DNA from: CAZCBD01 sp964496755
Lineage (GTDB): Bacteria; Bacteroidota; Ignavibacteria; Ignavibacteriales; Melioribacteraceae
Length of the DNA: 23,160 bases
Direction: 5' to 3'
Assembly: GCA_964496755.1 (NCBI GenBank)
Contig: CAZCBD010000020.1
Location: forward strand, 1-23,160
Shown: positions 1-7,523 of the stretch, piece after piece
Layout: every line of letters begins with the position of its first letter
Numbering within the stretch: the stretch's first letter is position 1
Position numbers and translations under genes: made by a program
Notes under the pieces: generated by a model
What the model was told of the DNA's origin: nothing
The model's database searches: none
What the model saw: only the letters and a program-made list of their open reading frames with translations

Positions 1-172
1 TATATAACTTTAATATCGTATTAACTTGTATCAATGACAAATGAAACCCATAACGATGTAAATTTGAATCGGCTTCAAAATCAATTGCAAGTGACTTCTG
101 ATTGCTGTTTTTAATTTCAGACATGAAATTCTCAAATTTGAGTTCAGAATCTATAATGGTTACATTATCCAA
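1..172 (-). CDS. RNase D-like 3'-5' exonuclease, N-terminal fragment
   Basis: This is the N-terminal end of a gene that runs off the left edge of the window; 57 residues are visible. About 29 residues from the start it reads SLAIDFEADSNLHRYGFHLS followed by LIQV. This matches the Exo I motif (Asp-x-Glu) and following strand of DEDD-family RNase D proteins, which act in 3' trimming of structured RNAs such as tRNA. I chose the TTG at 170-172 because an in-frame stop lies eleven codons upstream, the only in-frame ATG is just 12 codons before the motif, and TTG gives the usual lead of about 30 residues before Exo I. A weak AAGGG lies upstream. The Exo II and III motifs and any HRDC domain are outside the window. 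The family call rests on one motif and is fairly likely but not certain. Confidence 0.62.
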   Translation of the reverse strand, partial: MDNVTIIDSELKFENFMSEIKNSNQKSLAIDFEADSNLHRYGFHLSLIQVNTILKLY

Positions 173-436
173 AACAAAAACCCTTTTTATAATTTACTTT
201 ATATTATCCGTCTAACTTACTTATTTGCGGCATGTTATACAAATTACTCCGATCTAGCATTTTTATTCAGAATTAATATTAAATATCAGTAAATAAATAA
301 TTTTTTCACTAAAAAAATATTTATTATTTTAAAAAAAGAATTTCAATGCATAATTTTAAATTCAAAATAAATTTATTTTAAATGAAACTACTAAAAAATA
401 CACACCAAACAAACCAAAAACAAATCCAGAAAGAAT
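173..436. other. AT-rich divergent intergenic region
   Basis: This non-coding, very AT-rich stretch separates the leftward RNase D-like gene from the rightward CoA-transferase gene, so it should carry both promoters. I see no convincing palindrome, riboswitch or terminator. AGAAAGA just before the ATG at 437 is the likely weak ribosome binding site. Confidence 0.5.
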
Positions 437-1944
437 ATGTCCTATAGAATTATAAGTGCCGAAGAAGCGGCAAGTTTTGTAAAAAACGGCGATTTGGTTG
501 GATTTAGCGGATTCACCCCTGCAGGGGCACCAAAAGCAATACCAACAGCTATCGCAAATCGAGCTGAGAATTTACATTCGGAGGGAAAGAATTTTAAAAT
601 CGGCATTGTTACCGGAGCATCTACCGGCGATTCGTTGGACGGTGCTTTGGCAAGAGCAAACGCCATTTCATTCCGTACTCCGTTTCAATCTAATAAGGAC
701 CTTAGAAATTCAATTAACTGTGGCAAAACAAGATTCTTTGATGCTCATCTTTCTTTGGTAGCCCAAAATATTAGATACGGTTTTATGGGAAAAATAAATT
801 GTGCAATTTTGGAAGCAGCTGATATTACAGCAAATGGAGAGATTGTTTTAACCTCTTCGGTTGGTATTTCTCCCACTATTGCAAATCAAGCCGATAAAAT
901 TATTATCGAATTAAACAAATCTCATCCTAAAACATTACGCGGACTTCATGATATCTTTGAACCTGCCGACCCTCCGCACCGAAAGGAAATTCGAATATTC
1001 AAACCTTCGGATAAAATTGGCAGTGATGTTATTAAAGTTGATCCGAAAAAAATTATCGGAATCGTTGAAACCGATTTACCCGATGAAGTTTCCTCTTTTG
1101 CCGAACCAAATGAATTAACAAAAAAAATCGGTTTCAATGTTGCGGAATTTTTATCTGCCGAAATAAAGGCTCAACGTATTCCCAAAACTTTTTTACCAAT
1201 TCAATCGGGCGTGGGAAATGTTGCAAATGCGGTGCTCGGAGCCATGGGCGAACATCCTGAAATTCCGGTTTTCCAAATGTACACCGAAGTAATGCAAGAT
1301 AGTGTTGTTGATTTAATGAAAAAAGGAGCGGTTTCTTTTACAAGTACCTGCTCACTAACCCTTACTAATCAAACAATGCAAAATGTTTATGATAATTTGG
1401 ATTACTTTTCCGATAAATTGGTTCTGCGTCCGCAAGAAATTACAAATCATCCGGAAATTGCCAGAAGATTGGGAATTATTTCAATAAACACCGCCTTAGA
1501 AGTTGATATTTTTGGAAATGTAAATAGCACAAATGTNNNNNNNNNNAGATGATGAATGGAATTGGGGGTTCCGGCGATTTTACACGAAATGCATATATTT
1601 CTATTTTCACATGTCCTTCAATTGCAAAAAACGGTGCAATTAGTGCAATTGTTCCTATGGTTTCGCATGTTGACCACTCCGAACATTCGGTTCAAATTGT
1701 AGTTACCGAACAAGGGGTTGCAGATTTGCGCGGGAAATCTCCTATTGAAAAAGCACATGAGATTATTAAAAATTGTGCACATCCTTCGTATAAAGAACAA
1801 CTTTCGGATTTTCTTAGAATTAATACAAAATCCCACACACCCACTACGCTTTGTGCCGCCTTTGCAATGCATCAGCAATTTCTTAAAACCGGGAATATGC
1901 AAAATACCGATTGGAACAATTGCCTCTGCAATTGCGAAAAATAA
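437..1944 (+). CDS. Acetyl-CoA hydrolase / succinyl-CoA:acetate-type CoA-transferase (split by a scaffold gap)
   Basis: This protein belongs to the class I-like CoA-transferase family that includes Cat1, AarC and ScpC, which move CoA between acetate, succinate or propionate. Visible landmarks are the N-terminal GDLVGFSGFTPAGAPKAIP stretch, the glycine-rich SGVGNVANAVLGAMGEHP segment, and YTEVMQD, whose glutamate is the expected covalent acyl-CoA acceptor. The C-terminal part has MMNGIGGSGDFTRNAY, PMVSHVDHSEHSV and VTEQGVADLRG. Ten Ns at 1537-1546 shift the frame, so the gene appears as two pieces (437-1536 and 1547-1944). Family alignment across the join, NVNST-x-V-x-G-[ST]-K-MMNG, needs 11 missing bases rather than 10, which restores one frame of about 503 residues, the normal family length. 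I therefore treat it as one intact gene with a mis-sized gap. It stands alone and ends at a strong terminator. The exact acyl pair cannot be read from sequence. Confidence 0.88.
1537..1546. other. Assembly gap (10 N) inside the CoA-transferase gene
   Basis: Ten Ns join two contig ends or replace an unresolved stretch. The flanking frames differ by one position, so the true missing length should be 2 modulo 3. Conserved family sequence across the gap predicts 11 bases. Confidence 0.95.
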
Positions 1945-1990
1945 AATTTTATAAATAAAAAAACGTACAAATAAAAAATTACAACAAATA

Positions 1991-2020
1991 AAATTACCCC
2001 GCTCAAAAGCGGGGTTTTAT
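1991..2020. terminator. Rho-independent terminator after the CoA-transferase gene
   Basis: The perfect 6-bp stem CCCCGC (1997-2002) / GCGGGG (2009-2014) has a TCAAAA loop followed by TTTTAT. It lies between two convergent genes. The A-rich left side gives a weaker T-tract on the minus strand, so it may also end the DUF5916 transcript. Confidence 0.9.
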
Positions 2021-2085
2021 ATTAGTCTTCATATTTTTGTTAATTTACGGCTTTTAGAAAACTTAATTTGCTAGAGTATAGAAAA

Positions 2086-4259
2086 TTAAATTACAAATCT
2101 CCAAATTAGTTTGCCAAGAATTGTGGTTCTTTCCAATTTCAATTTACCACTGGTATTAAATTCCTGATTAATAACAAAATAAAAATAACTACCGAGCTTA
2201 GGCAACCAGTTTAAGCGATAGTTAACAATTATGCTTTCATCTTCATTATTCCATTGTGCAAAAACACTGGTTTGCAAATTAGGATTAAAAGCATAATCAA
2301 TTCTTCCGCCAATTTCATCGGTTGTAAACGATTTACCCGGAAGCTGGATGTTATTTCTTTGCCAATCTAAACTAATATTTAAATGTTTGTTCAAATTAAA
2401 ATTAGTATTAAGCTCGTATTCTTGTCTTCTGCCGGTATAAAATTTTCCGATAGTAACATTGGTTTCAAGAGAAATATTTCTTCCTCTAAATGTTTCGAAT
2501 TGAACTTCTATTTTATTATCCCAATACTCGCCCGCCGGAATAATCACTCCGTCAATCAATTCAAAATCTGCCAAAGGATTATCAAAACTATGCTGAACAT
2601 TAAACTCAAATCTTTCGCCACTTAAAGTAGTGAAACCAAAAGGGCGCCATTCGTAATCTACAGATTCTACTTTACCTGTTTGATCATTTAAATAGTACCT
2701 AATATCAATCGGTTTAAAAACCAGATTTCTGAAAAAGGGCAAATTTTCGAACCTCGGATTAAATTGCAATTCCGTATAAAGCATTCTGAAATTTTTCCTG
2801 CGTGCATAACCCATCTCGGAATTGTATCCTTTTTGCAATCCGGAATAACCGAAATCAAACTCGATTTCATCGTTCGGATAACTAATATAAAAATTATACG
2901 CTAAATTATTTTTGTTTATATTTTCTGATTTTTTTGAATCATGTGTATCCGATGCCGACAAAAATCCACCGATAATTAAGTTTTTATTACCAAATAATTC
3001 TGAAGTGGAATAATTAAAATTAGCACCATAAACCCTATTTACCCTATCTTTATTATATTTCTGAGTAATAATAAAGCCAATATTAGATTGTTTAAAAATA
3101 TCCTGATTAATTTTAATAACCGAATAGTTTGTACTCAGAATAGAATCTTTCGAATTAGTTTGAATGGACATTATACCGATATTGGTTTTATCGAGTTTGC
3201 CAAAAAGCTTAACCCCTCCAAGAATTGGGATTTCTTGTCCTTTTTCAATTCCTATCCGGCGACTATAAAACAATTTTAAATTACTAGCATTTACATCAAA
3301 ATAATTTTTCCCATCCAAAAAAAATTGTCTTTTTTCCGGATAATAAAGCGAAAATCTGGATAAATTAATTTGCTTTCGGTCCGATTCCACTTGCGCAAAA
3401 TCCGTATTTAATGTAAAATTCAGCTTTAGTGTTGGAGTAATATCATAGTTTATTTCACCGCCAATCTTGAATTTATCGGAAGTTTCTCCTGATTTATTTT
3501 CAAGTCCACCTAAAATAAAAGGTTTAATTTCAATTGAATTACCCTGTTTAATATTTTTTAGACCTATTAATTTTCCGCCTTTTGATATTTTTTCCAGTTC
3601 ATATAAACGAGACCATCCTTGCCACATTAATTGTTCTTTTTTTCTACGAATATTGCGTTCAAAGTTGATTCCCCAAATCTGTTCACTCACATCTTTAAAT
3701 TTTAAAGTGGAAAAAGGAATTACAATTTCAGCAAACCATCCCTCCGATGTAACCGAAACGGCACTATTCCAAACACCGTCCCAATCTTTGTTAAACTCCT
3801 TTCCTTCATCACCAACCCAAACATCGGCCATAGCACCATTCGGATTTGTAACAAACAAATAACCGTTTCTATTGTCATTAAAAGTACAAATAAATATTTC
3901 GAAATTGTCATCGCTGCCCCAACTAAAATCACGCTTCATTTGGTGAGCCGAAATTTTCTCGGGATGCTTATCAAAACACCAAACTCCGATGTNNNNNNNN
4001 NNAGTTCATCTTGATTATATAAAATTGCAACCTCGGTTTTTTCTGTTGCAGGTGATCCTTCGTGAAGTTCTCTTTGAGTAAAGTTTTTGATTCTTACAGC
4101 CGATTGCCAAACAGATTCATTTAAATTTCCATCAACTGAAATTTTAGAATTTGAATAAATTGCTTTAATTGTATCGGGCTTCGAATGCTGAGCAAACAAA
4201 CAAATACTACTAAAAATAAATAATATAAAAACAATAAAAAATTTCATTTTGTTGTCCAT
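2086..4259 (-). CDS. DUF5916 / CBM9-like exported outer-surface protein (split by a scaffold gap)
   Basis: The product is about 720 residues. It starts with a signal peptide (MKFFIVFILFIFSSICLFAQ), then a family 9 carbohydrate-binding-like domain opened by KISVDGNLNESVWQSA, followed by IGVWCFDKHPEKISAHQMKR and DFSWGSDDNFEIFICTFNDN. The long C-terminal part is rich in alternating aromatic strands (for example LYYPEKRQFFLDGKNYF) and ends in an aromatic-rich IWRFVI, as expected of an outer-membrane beta-barrel. The family is common in Bacteroidota and relatives; its function is unknown, with roles proposed at the cell surface. Ns at 3993-4002 break the frame between ILYNQDEL and YIGVWCFD. The reading resumes if the true gap is 2 modulo 3, most simply 2 bases. 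Starts at 4259 (MDNKM) or 4247 (MKFF) are both possible, and no clear SD decides. A TTG at 4271 looks less likely. The gene appears monocistronic. Confidence 0.85.
3993..4002. other. Assembly gap (10 N) inside the DUF5916 gene
   Basis: Ten Ns lie in the N-terminal binding domain. The left and right frames are incompatible at a length of 10. A true length of 2 bases would read NQDEL-Y-IGVW without interruption. Confidence 0.95.
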
Positions 4260-4354
4260 AAATTTTAACAATTTTTAGAAAGAGTATTTACTAAAAACAA
4301 ACGCAAAATAGCAATTTAATTCATAAAATATTATTACAAAAACATTACATTTTG

Positions 4355-4518
4355 CATGCTCCCAACATGCTCCCGCATAAACCAGTTTAAATAAAGGAAT
4401 AAAACAGGCTTTCGGCAATAAATCAAACAACAGGGGGTAAGTCTTTGTTTCACAAACGGTTAGCGGTTGTTTTATCCCCCGTTCTTTTAATAGTGTACAT
4501 TAATTTTGGCTGGGAGCA
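4355..4518. repeat. Palindromic segment with TGCTCCC / GGGAGCA ends and an inner G5/C5 hairpin
   Basis: CATGCTCCC occurs twice in tandem (4355-4363 and 4366-4374), and its partial inverse GGGAGCA lies at 4512-4518. Between them GGGGGTAA (4433-4440) can pair with TTATCCCCC (4472-4480) through one bulged base. An inner hairpin ACAA-a-CG / CG-g-TTGT (4452-4470) closes a GTTAG loop. The arrangement resembles a small non-autonomous mobile element or a recombination site remnant. There is no transposase nearby, so the nature is unproven. Confidence 0.4.
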
Positions 4519-4654
4519 CTCATGTTTTTTTACAACTTAAAAAAATTACACTAAAAATCTTTTTTTCACCCCAAATTAAGTAGGGATTTAACAGCTTCAG
4601 TTAACTAATTTCACCTTGTGCCCCCTGCCGCAGAAATTATACTAGTCCGTTAAA

Positions 4655-4680
4655 GCATACTGAGCGAAGTCGAAGTATGC
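4655..4680. repeat. REP-like hairpin, copy 1
   Basis: A perfect 7-bp stem GCATACT / AGTATGC encloses the 12-base loop GAGCGAAGTCGA. The loop matches that of copy 2 at 10 of 12 positions when read on the opposite strand, while the stems differ in sequence. GTCCG precedes it at 4645-4649. Confidence 0.6.
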
Positions 4681-4723
4681 ATAAGTTTACCATCACTTAA
4701 CATATTCCCTGTTCATTTCTTTT

Positions 4724-4758
4724 GTCCGTGACCCTTCGAGTTCGCTTAGGGTGCGGAC
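4724..4758. repeat. REP-like hairpin, copy 2, inverted relative to copy 1
   Basis: The inner stem ACCCT (4731-4735) / AGGGT (4748-4752) encloses a 12-base loop. An outer stem GTCCG (4724-4728) / CGGAC (4754-4758) is separated from it by a small internal loop. Read on the minus strand the loop is AAGCGAACTCGA, close to copy 1. Two inverted copies about 50 bp apart resemble a BIME arrangement. Confidence 0.6.
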
Positions 4759-4810
4759 TTTGGCTTAAGTTAGTTGTTCATTAAATTTTTAAAAAAATTC
4801 CTATAATTCA

Positions 4811-4843
4811 AAAAAAAAGGAGAGCCTTTATTAGACTCTCCTT
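4811..4843 (-). terminator. Rho-independent terminator of the ychJ-rrf2-mnmA operon
   Basis: On the minus strand an 8-bp stem AAGGAGAG / CTCTCCTT with an 11-base loop is followed by a run of T (the A-run at 4811-4818 on the plus strand). It lies 35 bp past the mnmA stop codon. Confidence 0.88.
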
Positions 4844-4877
4844 AATTTTAGAATTAAATTTTATTAGAATTAAAAGA

Positions 4878-5960
4878 TTATTTTTTTTCTATTAACCCGC
4901 TAGCAAGCACCAAATCATTGTCATAAAAAACAGCAACTTGCCCCGGAGTAACGGCACGTTGGGCAAATTCAAATTTCACCTCTACTCTATCCTTTTCCAG
5001 TACTTTAATTTCAGCCGGTGTTTCTTCGTGTTTTTGCCTGATTTTAACTTTGCATTTAAAAGAATCTCCAACGGAATAATTTTGGAAATAATTCATTTCT
5101 TTAACAAACATATTTTCCGAAAACAATGCGTTATTATCGCTTACTATAACCCTATTATTTTTAGCATCTATTCTGGAAACATATAAAGGATTCAGTGCAC
5201 TAATTCCAAGACCTTTCCTTTGGCCGACCGTGTAAAAAATTATTCCTTTATGCTGTCCTAAGACCTCACCTTTATCATTTACAATTTCACCCGGAGTAGT
5301 TTCATTTTCTTTAAACAATGGCGAATAATCACCTCCGGTAATAAAATCTTGACTATCCTTTCTTTCAGCAACTTCAAACCCAAGCTCGGCAGCCATTTCG
5401 CGGACTTGTGATTTATCTAAATCTCCAAGAGGAAACATTAAATTCGAAAGCTGATTTTTTTCCAAACCACTTAAAAAATAAGTTTGATCCTTTTTTATAT
5501 TTGTAGATTTTGAAAGGAAAAATTCACCTTTAATTTTTTTTATTTTTGCATAGTGCCCTGTTGCAAAATAATCAAAATCGACTCCGGCTTCTTTTGCTTT
5601 ATTAATTAAAAATCCGAATTTCATTTTATGATTACACATCACACACGGATTAGGAGTTCTGCCTTGCAAATATTCGTCCTTGAAGTATTCAATCACATGC
5701 TGTTTATATTCCTTTGAAAGATCAAAAACTTTGTATTCAATTCCAAGTTTTTTACAAACTTCAGAAGCCAATTCAATATCCTGAGCTTCGCCGGGTCCAA
5801 AACAAGCATCATTTCCGGTTTCTTCAAGTTTATATGAACCGTCCCATATTTTCATTGTAAGGCCAATTACATTGTAACCTTTTTTTGTTAAAATTGCAGC
5901 TGCAACCGAAGAATCAACGCCGCCGCTTAATCCAACTGCAACTGTAGTTTTTTTATTCAA
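4878..5960 (-). CDS. mnmA: tRNA-specific 2-thiouridylase MnmA (variant cysteine pattern)
   Basis: MnmA adenylates and thiolates U34 of tRNA-Glu, -Gln and -Lys in the cytoplasm, using sulfur relayed from a cysteine desulfurase. The 360-residue protein has the PP-loop GLSGGVDSS (residues 10-18), TPNPCVMCNHKMKFG (102-116) with Cys106 and Cys109, ATGHYAKI, DQTYFLSGL and TVGQRKGLG, all family landmarks. The C-terminal beta-barrel ends with AVTPGQVAVFYD. The usual second catalytic cysteine, in the SQGICF-type motif of E. coli MnmA, is absent: the site reads DSQDFITGG (202-210). Extra cysteines occur at 53 (ACFGPGEAQD) and 69. The start is a TTG overlapping the rrf2 stop codon as TTGA, with AAAGGA upstream, so translation is probably coupled. 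The tRNA-Glu gene at the far end of this window would be a substrate type, though a CTC anticodon itself is not thiolated. Confidence 0.93.
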   Translation of the reverse strand: MNKKTTVAVGLSGGVDSSVAAAILTKKGYNVIGLTMKIWDGSYKLEETGNDACFGPGEAQDIELASEVCKKLGIEYKVFDLSKEYKQHVIEYFKDEYLQGRTPNPCVMCNHKMKFGFLINKAKEAGVDFDYFATGHYAKIKKIKGEFFLSKSTNIKKDQTYFLSGLEKNQLSNLMFPLGDLDKSQVREMAAELGFEVAERKDSQDFITGGDYSPLFKENETTPGEIVNDKGEVLGQHKGIIFYTVGQRKGLGISALNPLYVSRIDAKNNRVIVSDNNALFSENMFVKEMNYFQNYSVGDSFKCKVKIRQKHEETPAEIKVLEKDRVEVKFEFAQRAVTPGQVAVFYDNDLVLASGLIEKK

Positions 5961-6376
5961 AACAATATCCTTTCATTTCTTTTTAGAGTTTCTAAAGTAA
6001 TATTTCCTAATTTTGTTTTAATTGATAATGATAAGTCTTTCCACAAATCATAAGTACCACAAATTTCTTTGCGTTCGCAAGCATAATCACTACCCAAACA
6101 AGGAACGAGCTCAAAAGACTCATCCAAAGCCATAAAAATTTCAGCAATGGAAATCCGATTTGCTTTTTTAGCCAACTTATACCCACCGGATTTACCACGT
6201 TTGCTTTCAACCAAGCCTGCATTTCGCAATTTTACCATCAAATTTTCAAGATATTTGATTGATAAATTTTCTTCCGTTGCCATTTTTGAAATTTGTAGAG
6301 TTGAATTTTCATTTTCAATTTCGGCAAGTAAATTCAAAGCTCGTATTCCGTAGCGAACTTTTGTAGTAATTTTCAT
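5957..6376 (-). CDS. Rrf2-family transcriptional regulator with a three-cysteine motif
   Basis: This 139-residue protein has the Rrf2 winged helix-turn-helix at its N-terminus (VRYGIRALNLLAE, then ISKMATEENLSIKYLENLM and a wing with KRGKSGGYKLAK at 59-71). A cluster Cys93-x6-Cys100-x5-Cys106 in the dimerisation region corresponds to the Fe-S ligands of IscR. The fourth IscR ligand, a histidine two residues after the last cysteine plus one, is Tyr109 here. It may sense Fe-S, redox or cysteine status; the exact ligand is unknown. It sits between ychJ-like and mnmA with a 4-base overlap to mnmA, so it is likely co-transcribed with it and may autoregulate the operon. No iscS, sufB or cysK homologue is present in the window to help assign it. 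Confidence 0.88.
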   Translation of the reverse strand: MKITTKVRYGIRALNLLAEIENENSTLQISKMATEENLSIKYLENLMVKLRNAGLVESKRGKSGGYKLAKKANRISIAEIFMALDESFELVPCLGSDYACERKEICGTYDLWKDLSLSIKTKLGNITLETLKRNERILF

Positions 6377-6406
6377 TTTTTTACCAAATTATTGTTTGGC
6401 GGTTTA

Positions 6407-6892
6407 TTATTTACCGCAGCATTTTTTATACTTTTTGCCACTGCCGCAGGGACAGGGTTCATTTCTGCCGATTTTATTTTCATTTACAATCGGTTTCGGC
6501 ACCACATTTCTACCTTTTACAAAGTACCATTTATTCTCAAATTTAGAAAATTCCGAAATTTCGTGATGAATAATTCGTTCATTTTGTATTTTAAAAGTTA
6601 CTTTAAACTCAACTTTACCGTCTTTTTCATTTGTAGCACCACCTTCGGTAGAAATTATTTCCAAACCTTCCCATGTAGCATTTTCCGCCCATTGAATAGT
6701 TGCCTCTTCATCGTAATCTTTTCTGTTTTCCAGATGAAGTGAATTTTTTAAATATTCATAATTTTTAGTTACGTAAGCGGAATATCTGCTTCTCATCAAA
6801 TCTTCGGGTGTTTGTGCCGCTTTTTCACCACTTAAAATAGGGTTGCAACAATTATCAAATTCTAATCCCGAACCACAATAACATTCTGTCAT
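6407..6892 (-). CDS. YchJ-family protein with SEC-C motifs at both ends
   Basis: This 161-residue protein has the YchJ layout: an N-terminal zinc-binding SEC-C motif (CYCGSGLEFDNCC, residues 4-16), a central NTF2-like domain containing AQTPEDLMRSRYSAYV and ATWEGLEI, and a C-terminal SEC-C motif (IGRNEPCPCGSGKKYKKCC, about 141-159). SEC-C motifs bind zinc and occur in SecA and many small proteins. The YchJ family has no firmly established biochemical function. The start has a strong AAGGAGAA site eight bases upstream. It is the first gene of the operon, 30 bp ahead of the Rrf2 gene. Confidence 0.88.
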   Translation of the reverse strand: MTECYCGSGLEFDNCCNPILSGEKAAQTPEDLMRSRYSAYVTKNYEYLKNSLHLENRKDYDEEATIQWAENATWEGLEIISTEGGATNEKDGKVEFKVTFKIQNERIIHHEISEFSKFENKWYFVKGRNVVPKPIVNENKIGRNEPCPCGSGKKYKKCCGK

Positions 6893-7074
6893 TAAAATTC
6901 TCCTTAAAAATTAGCAAGTAAATATACGAATTTTAGTTAAAAACTTATTATTTTTGTTTTTTGATATTTTAAGTAAAAAATTTGATTAAAATAATACTAT
7001 TTTAGTAGGTAAATGATCGAATTTTTCTTTAAATTTCCAAATATGTAAATAAATTAGGTAACAAAGGTTAAAGC
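6893..7074. promoter_or_regulatory. Divergent promoter region with a candidate operator palindrome
   Basis: This AT-rich spacer of about 180 bp separates the leftward ychJ operon from the rightward metal-efflux operon. TACTA-TTT-TAGTA (6995-7007) is a perfect 5-bp inverted repeat that could be an operator half-site pair. Low base complexity makes chance likely. I cannot place -35/-10 boxes with confidence. Confidence 0.3.
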
Positions 7075-7467
7075 TTGAAAAAAATAGTCGTCTGGATAAG
7101 CTTATCGCATTTATTATTGCACTTAATTGTGATCCATCCGTTTTATCACACATCAAAACGTTTTGCTGAAAAAGGACAAAATATTTTGGGAGTTAGTTTA
7201 AATCAAAACAATCACAGTGAAGCTCAATTTAACCCTTTTGTTTCACACTCACATTCTTCACATATAGATCATGACATTAATTTTGATGATTGTGAAGAGC
7301 AATCGGCAATTCAAATATTTTCCAATTTCAAATTATACACTTGCTTTAATTTTGAATATATCGATATCGAACAATTTTATAGAATTACAAATTTTTCTGT
7401 AAAAACCACTTTAAAAAATTTAACTCCCCCCTTAGATGCATATCAAACTATTTCGCTTTTGATTTGA
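7075..7467 (+). CDS. Small exported or membrane-anchored His-rich protein leading the metal-efflux operon
   Basis: I do not recognise a named family. The 130-residue product has an N-terminal hydrophobic segment (residues 4-20) that should act as a signal peptide or anchor. A histidine cluster follows, VSHSHSSHIDHD (56-67, His58, 60, 63 and 66), then FDDCEE (70-75) and a second cysteine at 90. Such a cluster fits binding of a soft or transition metal in the periplasm, which is inference. It starts with TTG at 7075, supported by AAAGG seven bases upstream. It lies 56 bp before the CzcC-like gene in the same direction, so it could be a metal-sensing, buffering or chaperone partner of the pump. 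Base composition resembles its neighbours. Confidence 0.75.
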   Translation: MKKIVVWISLSHLLLHLIVIHPFYHTSKRFAEKGQNILGVSLNQNNHSEAQFNPFVSHSHSSHIDHDINFDDCEEQSAIQIFSNFKLYTCFNFEYIDIEQFYRITNFSVKTTLKNLTPPLDAYQTISLLI

Positions 7468-7523
7468 GATAATCAACTCTTTTAAACATTAATTTAAACC
7501 CTTAATACAATCACGGAGAAAAA

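Larger units (their letters stand above)
4260..4877. other. Non-coding island of about 600 bp with palindromic repeats
   Basis: No credible coding sequence is visible on either strand, so this holds the promoter of the DUF5916 gene and the 3' region of mnmA. The middle differs from the flanks by G/C-rich patches. It carries CATGCTCCC repeats, a G5/C5 hairpin (4433-4480), two REP-like hairpins (4655-4680 and 4724-4758) and a terminator (4811-4843). The rest is AT-rich sequence with nothing I can name. Confidence 0.7.

Noticed and set aside
1549..1944. A separate 131-residue gene starting with two ATG codons
   Set aside because: Its sequence is the C-terminal part of the CoA-transferase; the split comes from the N-run.
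3467..3862. A 131-residue open frame opposite the DUF5916 gene
   Set aside because: It mirrors a conserved coding region, with no start signal and no recognisable domain.
3936..4271. A separate short gene with signal peptide
   Set aside because: It is the N-terminus of the DUF5916 protein; the residues after the Ns are read in the wrong frame.
4433..4480. Integron attC site or lone cassette
   Set aside because: The inner GTTAGCG resembles an attC core only loosely, the paired RYYYAAC end is not clear, and no integrase or cassette gene is present.
4260..4877. Insertion-sequence remnant with transposase
   Set aside because: No frame in this stretch translates to transposase-like residues; only short repeats remain.
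6392..6742. A 116-residue hydrophobic open frame opposite ychJ
   Set aside because: The SEC-C motifs on the minus strand are unmistakable; the hydrophobic translation is an AT-rich shadow.
6995..7007. Firm metal-regulator operator upstream of the pump
   Set aside because: The 13-bp palindrome is built of A/T-rich bases and could be chance; no MerR, ArsR, CsoR or Fur-type regulator is encoded nearby.
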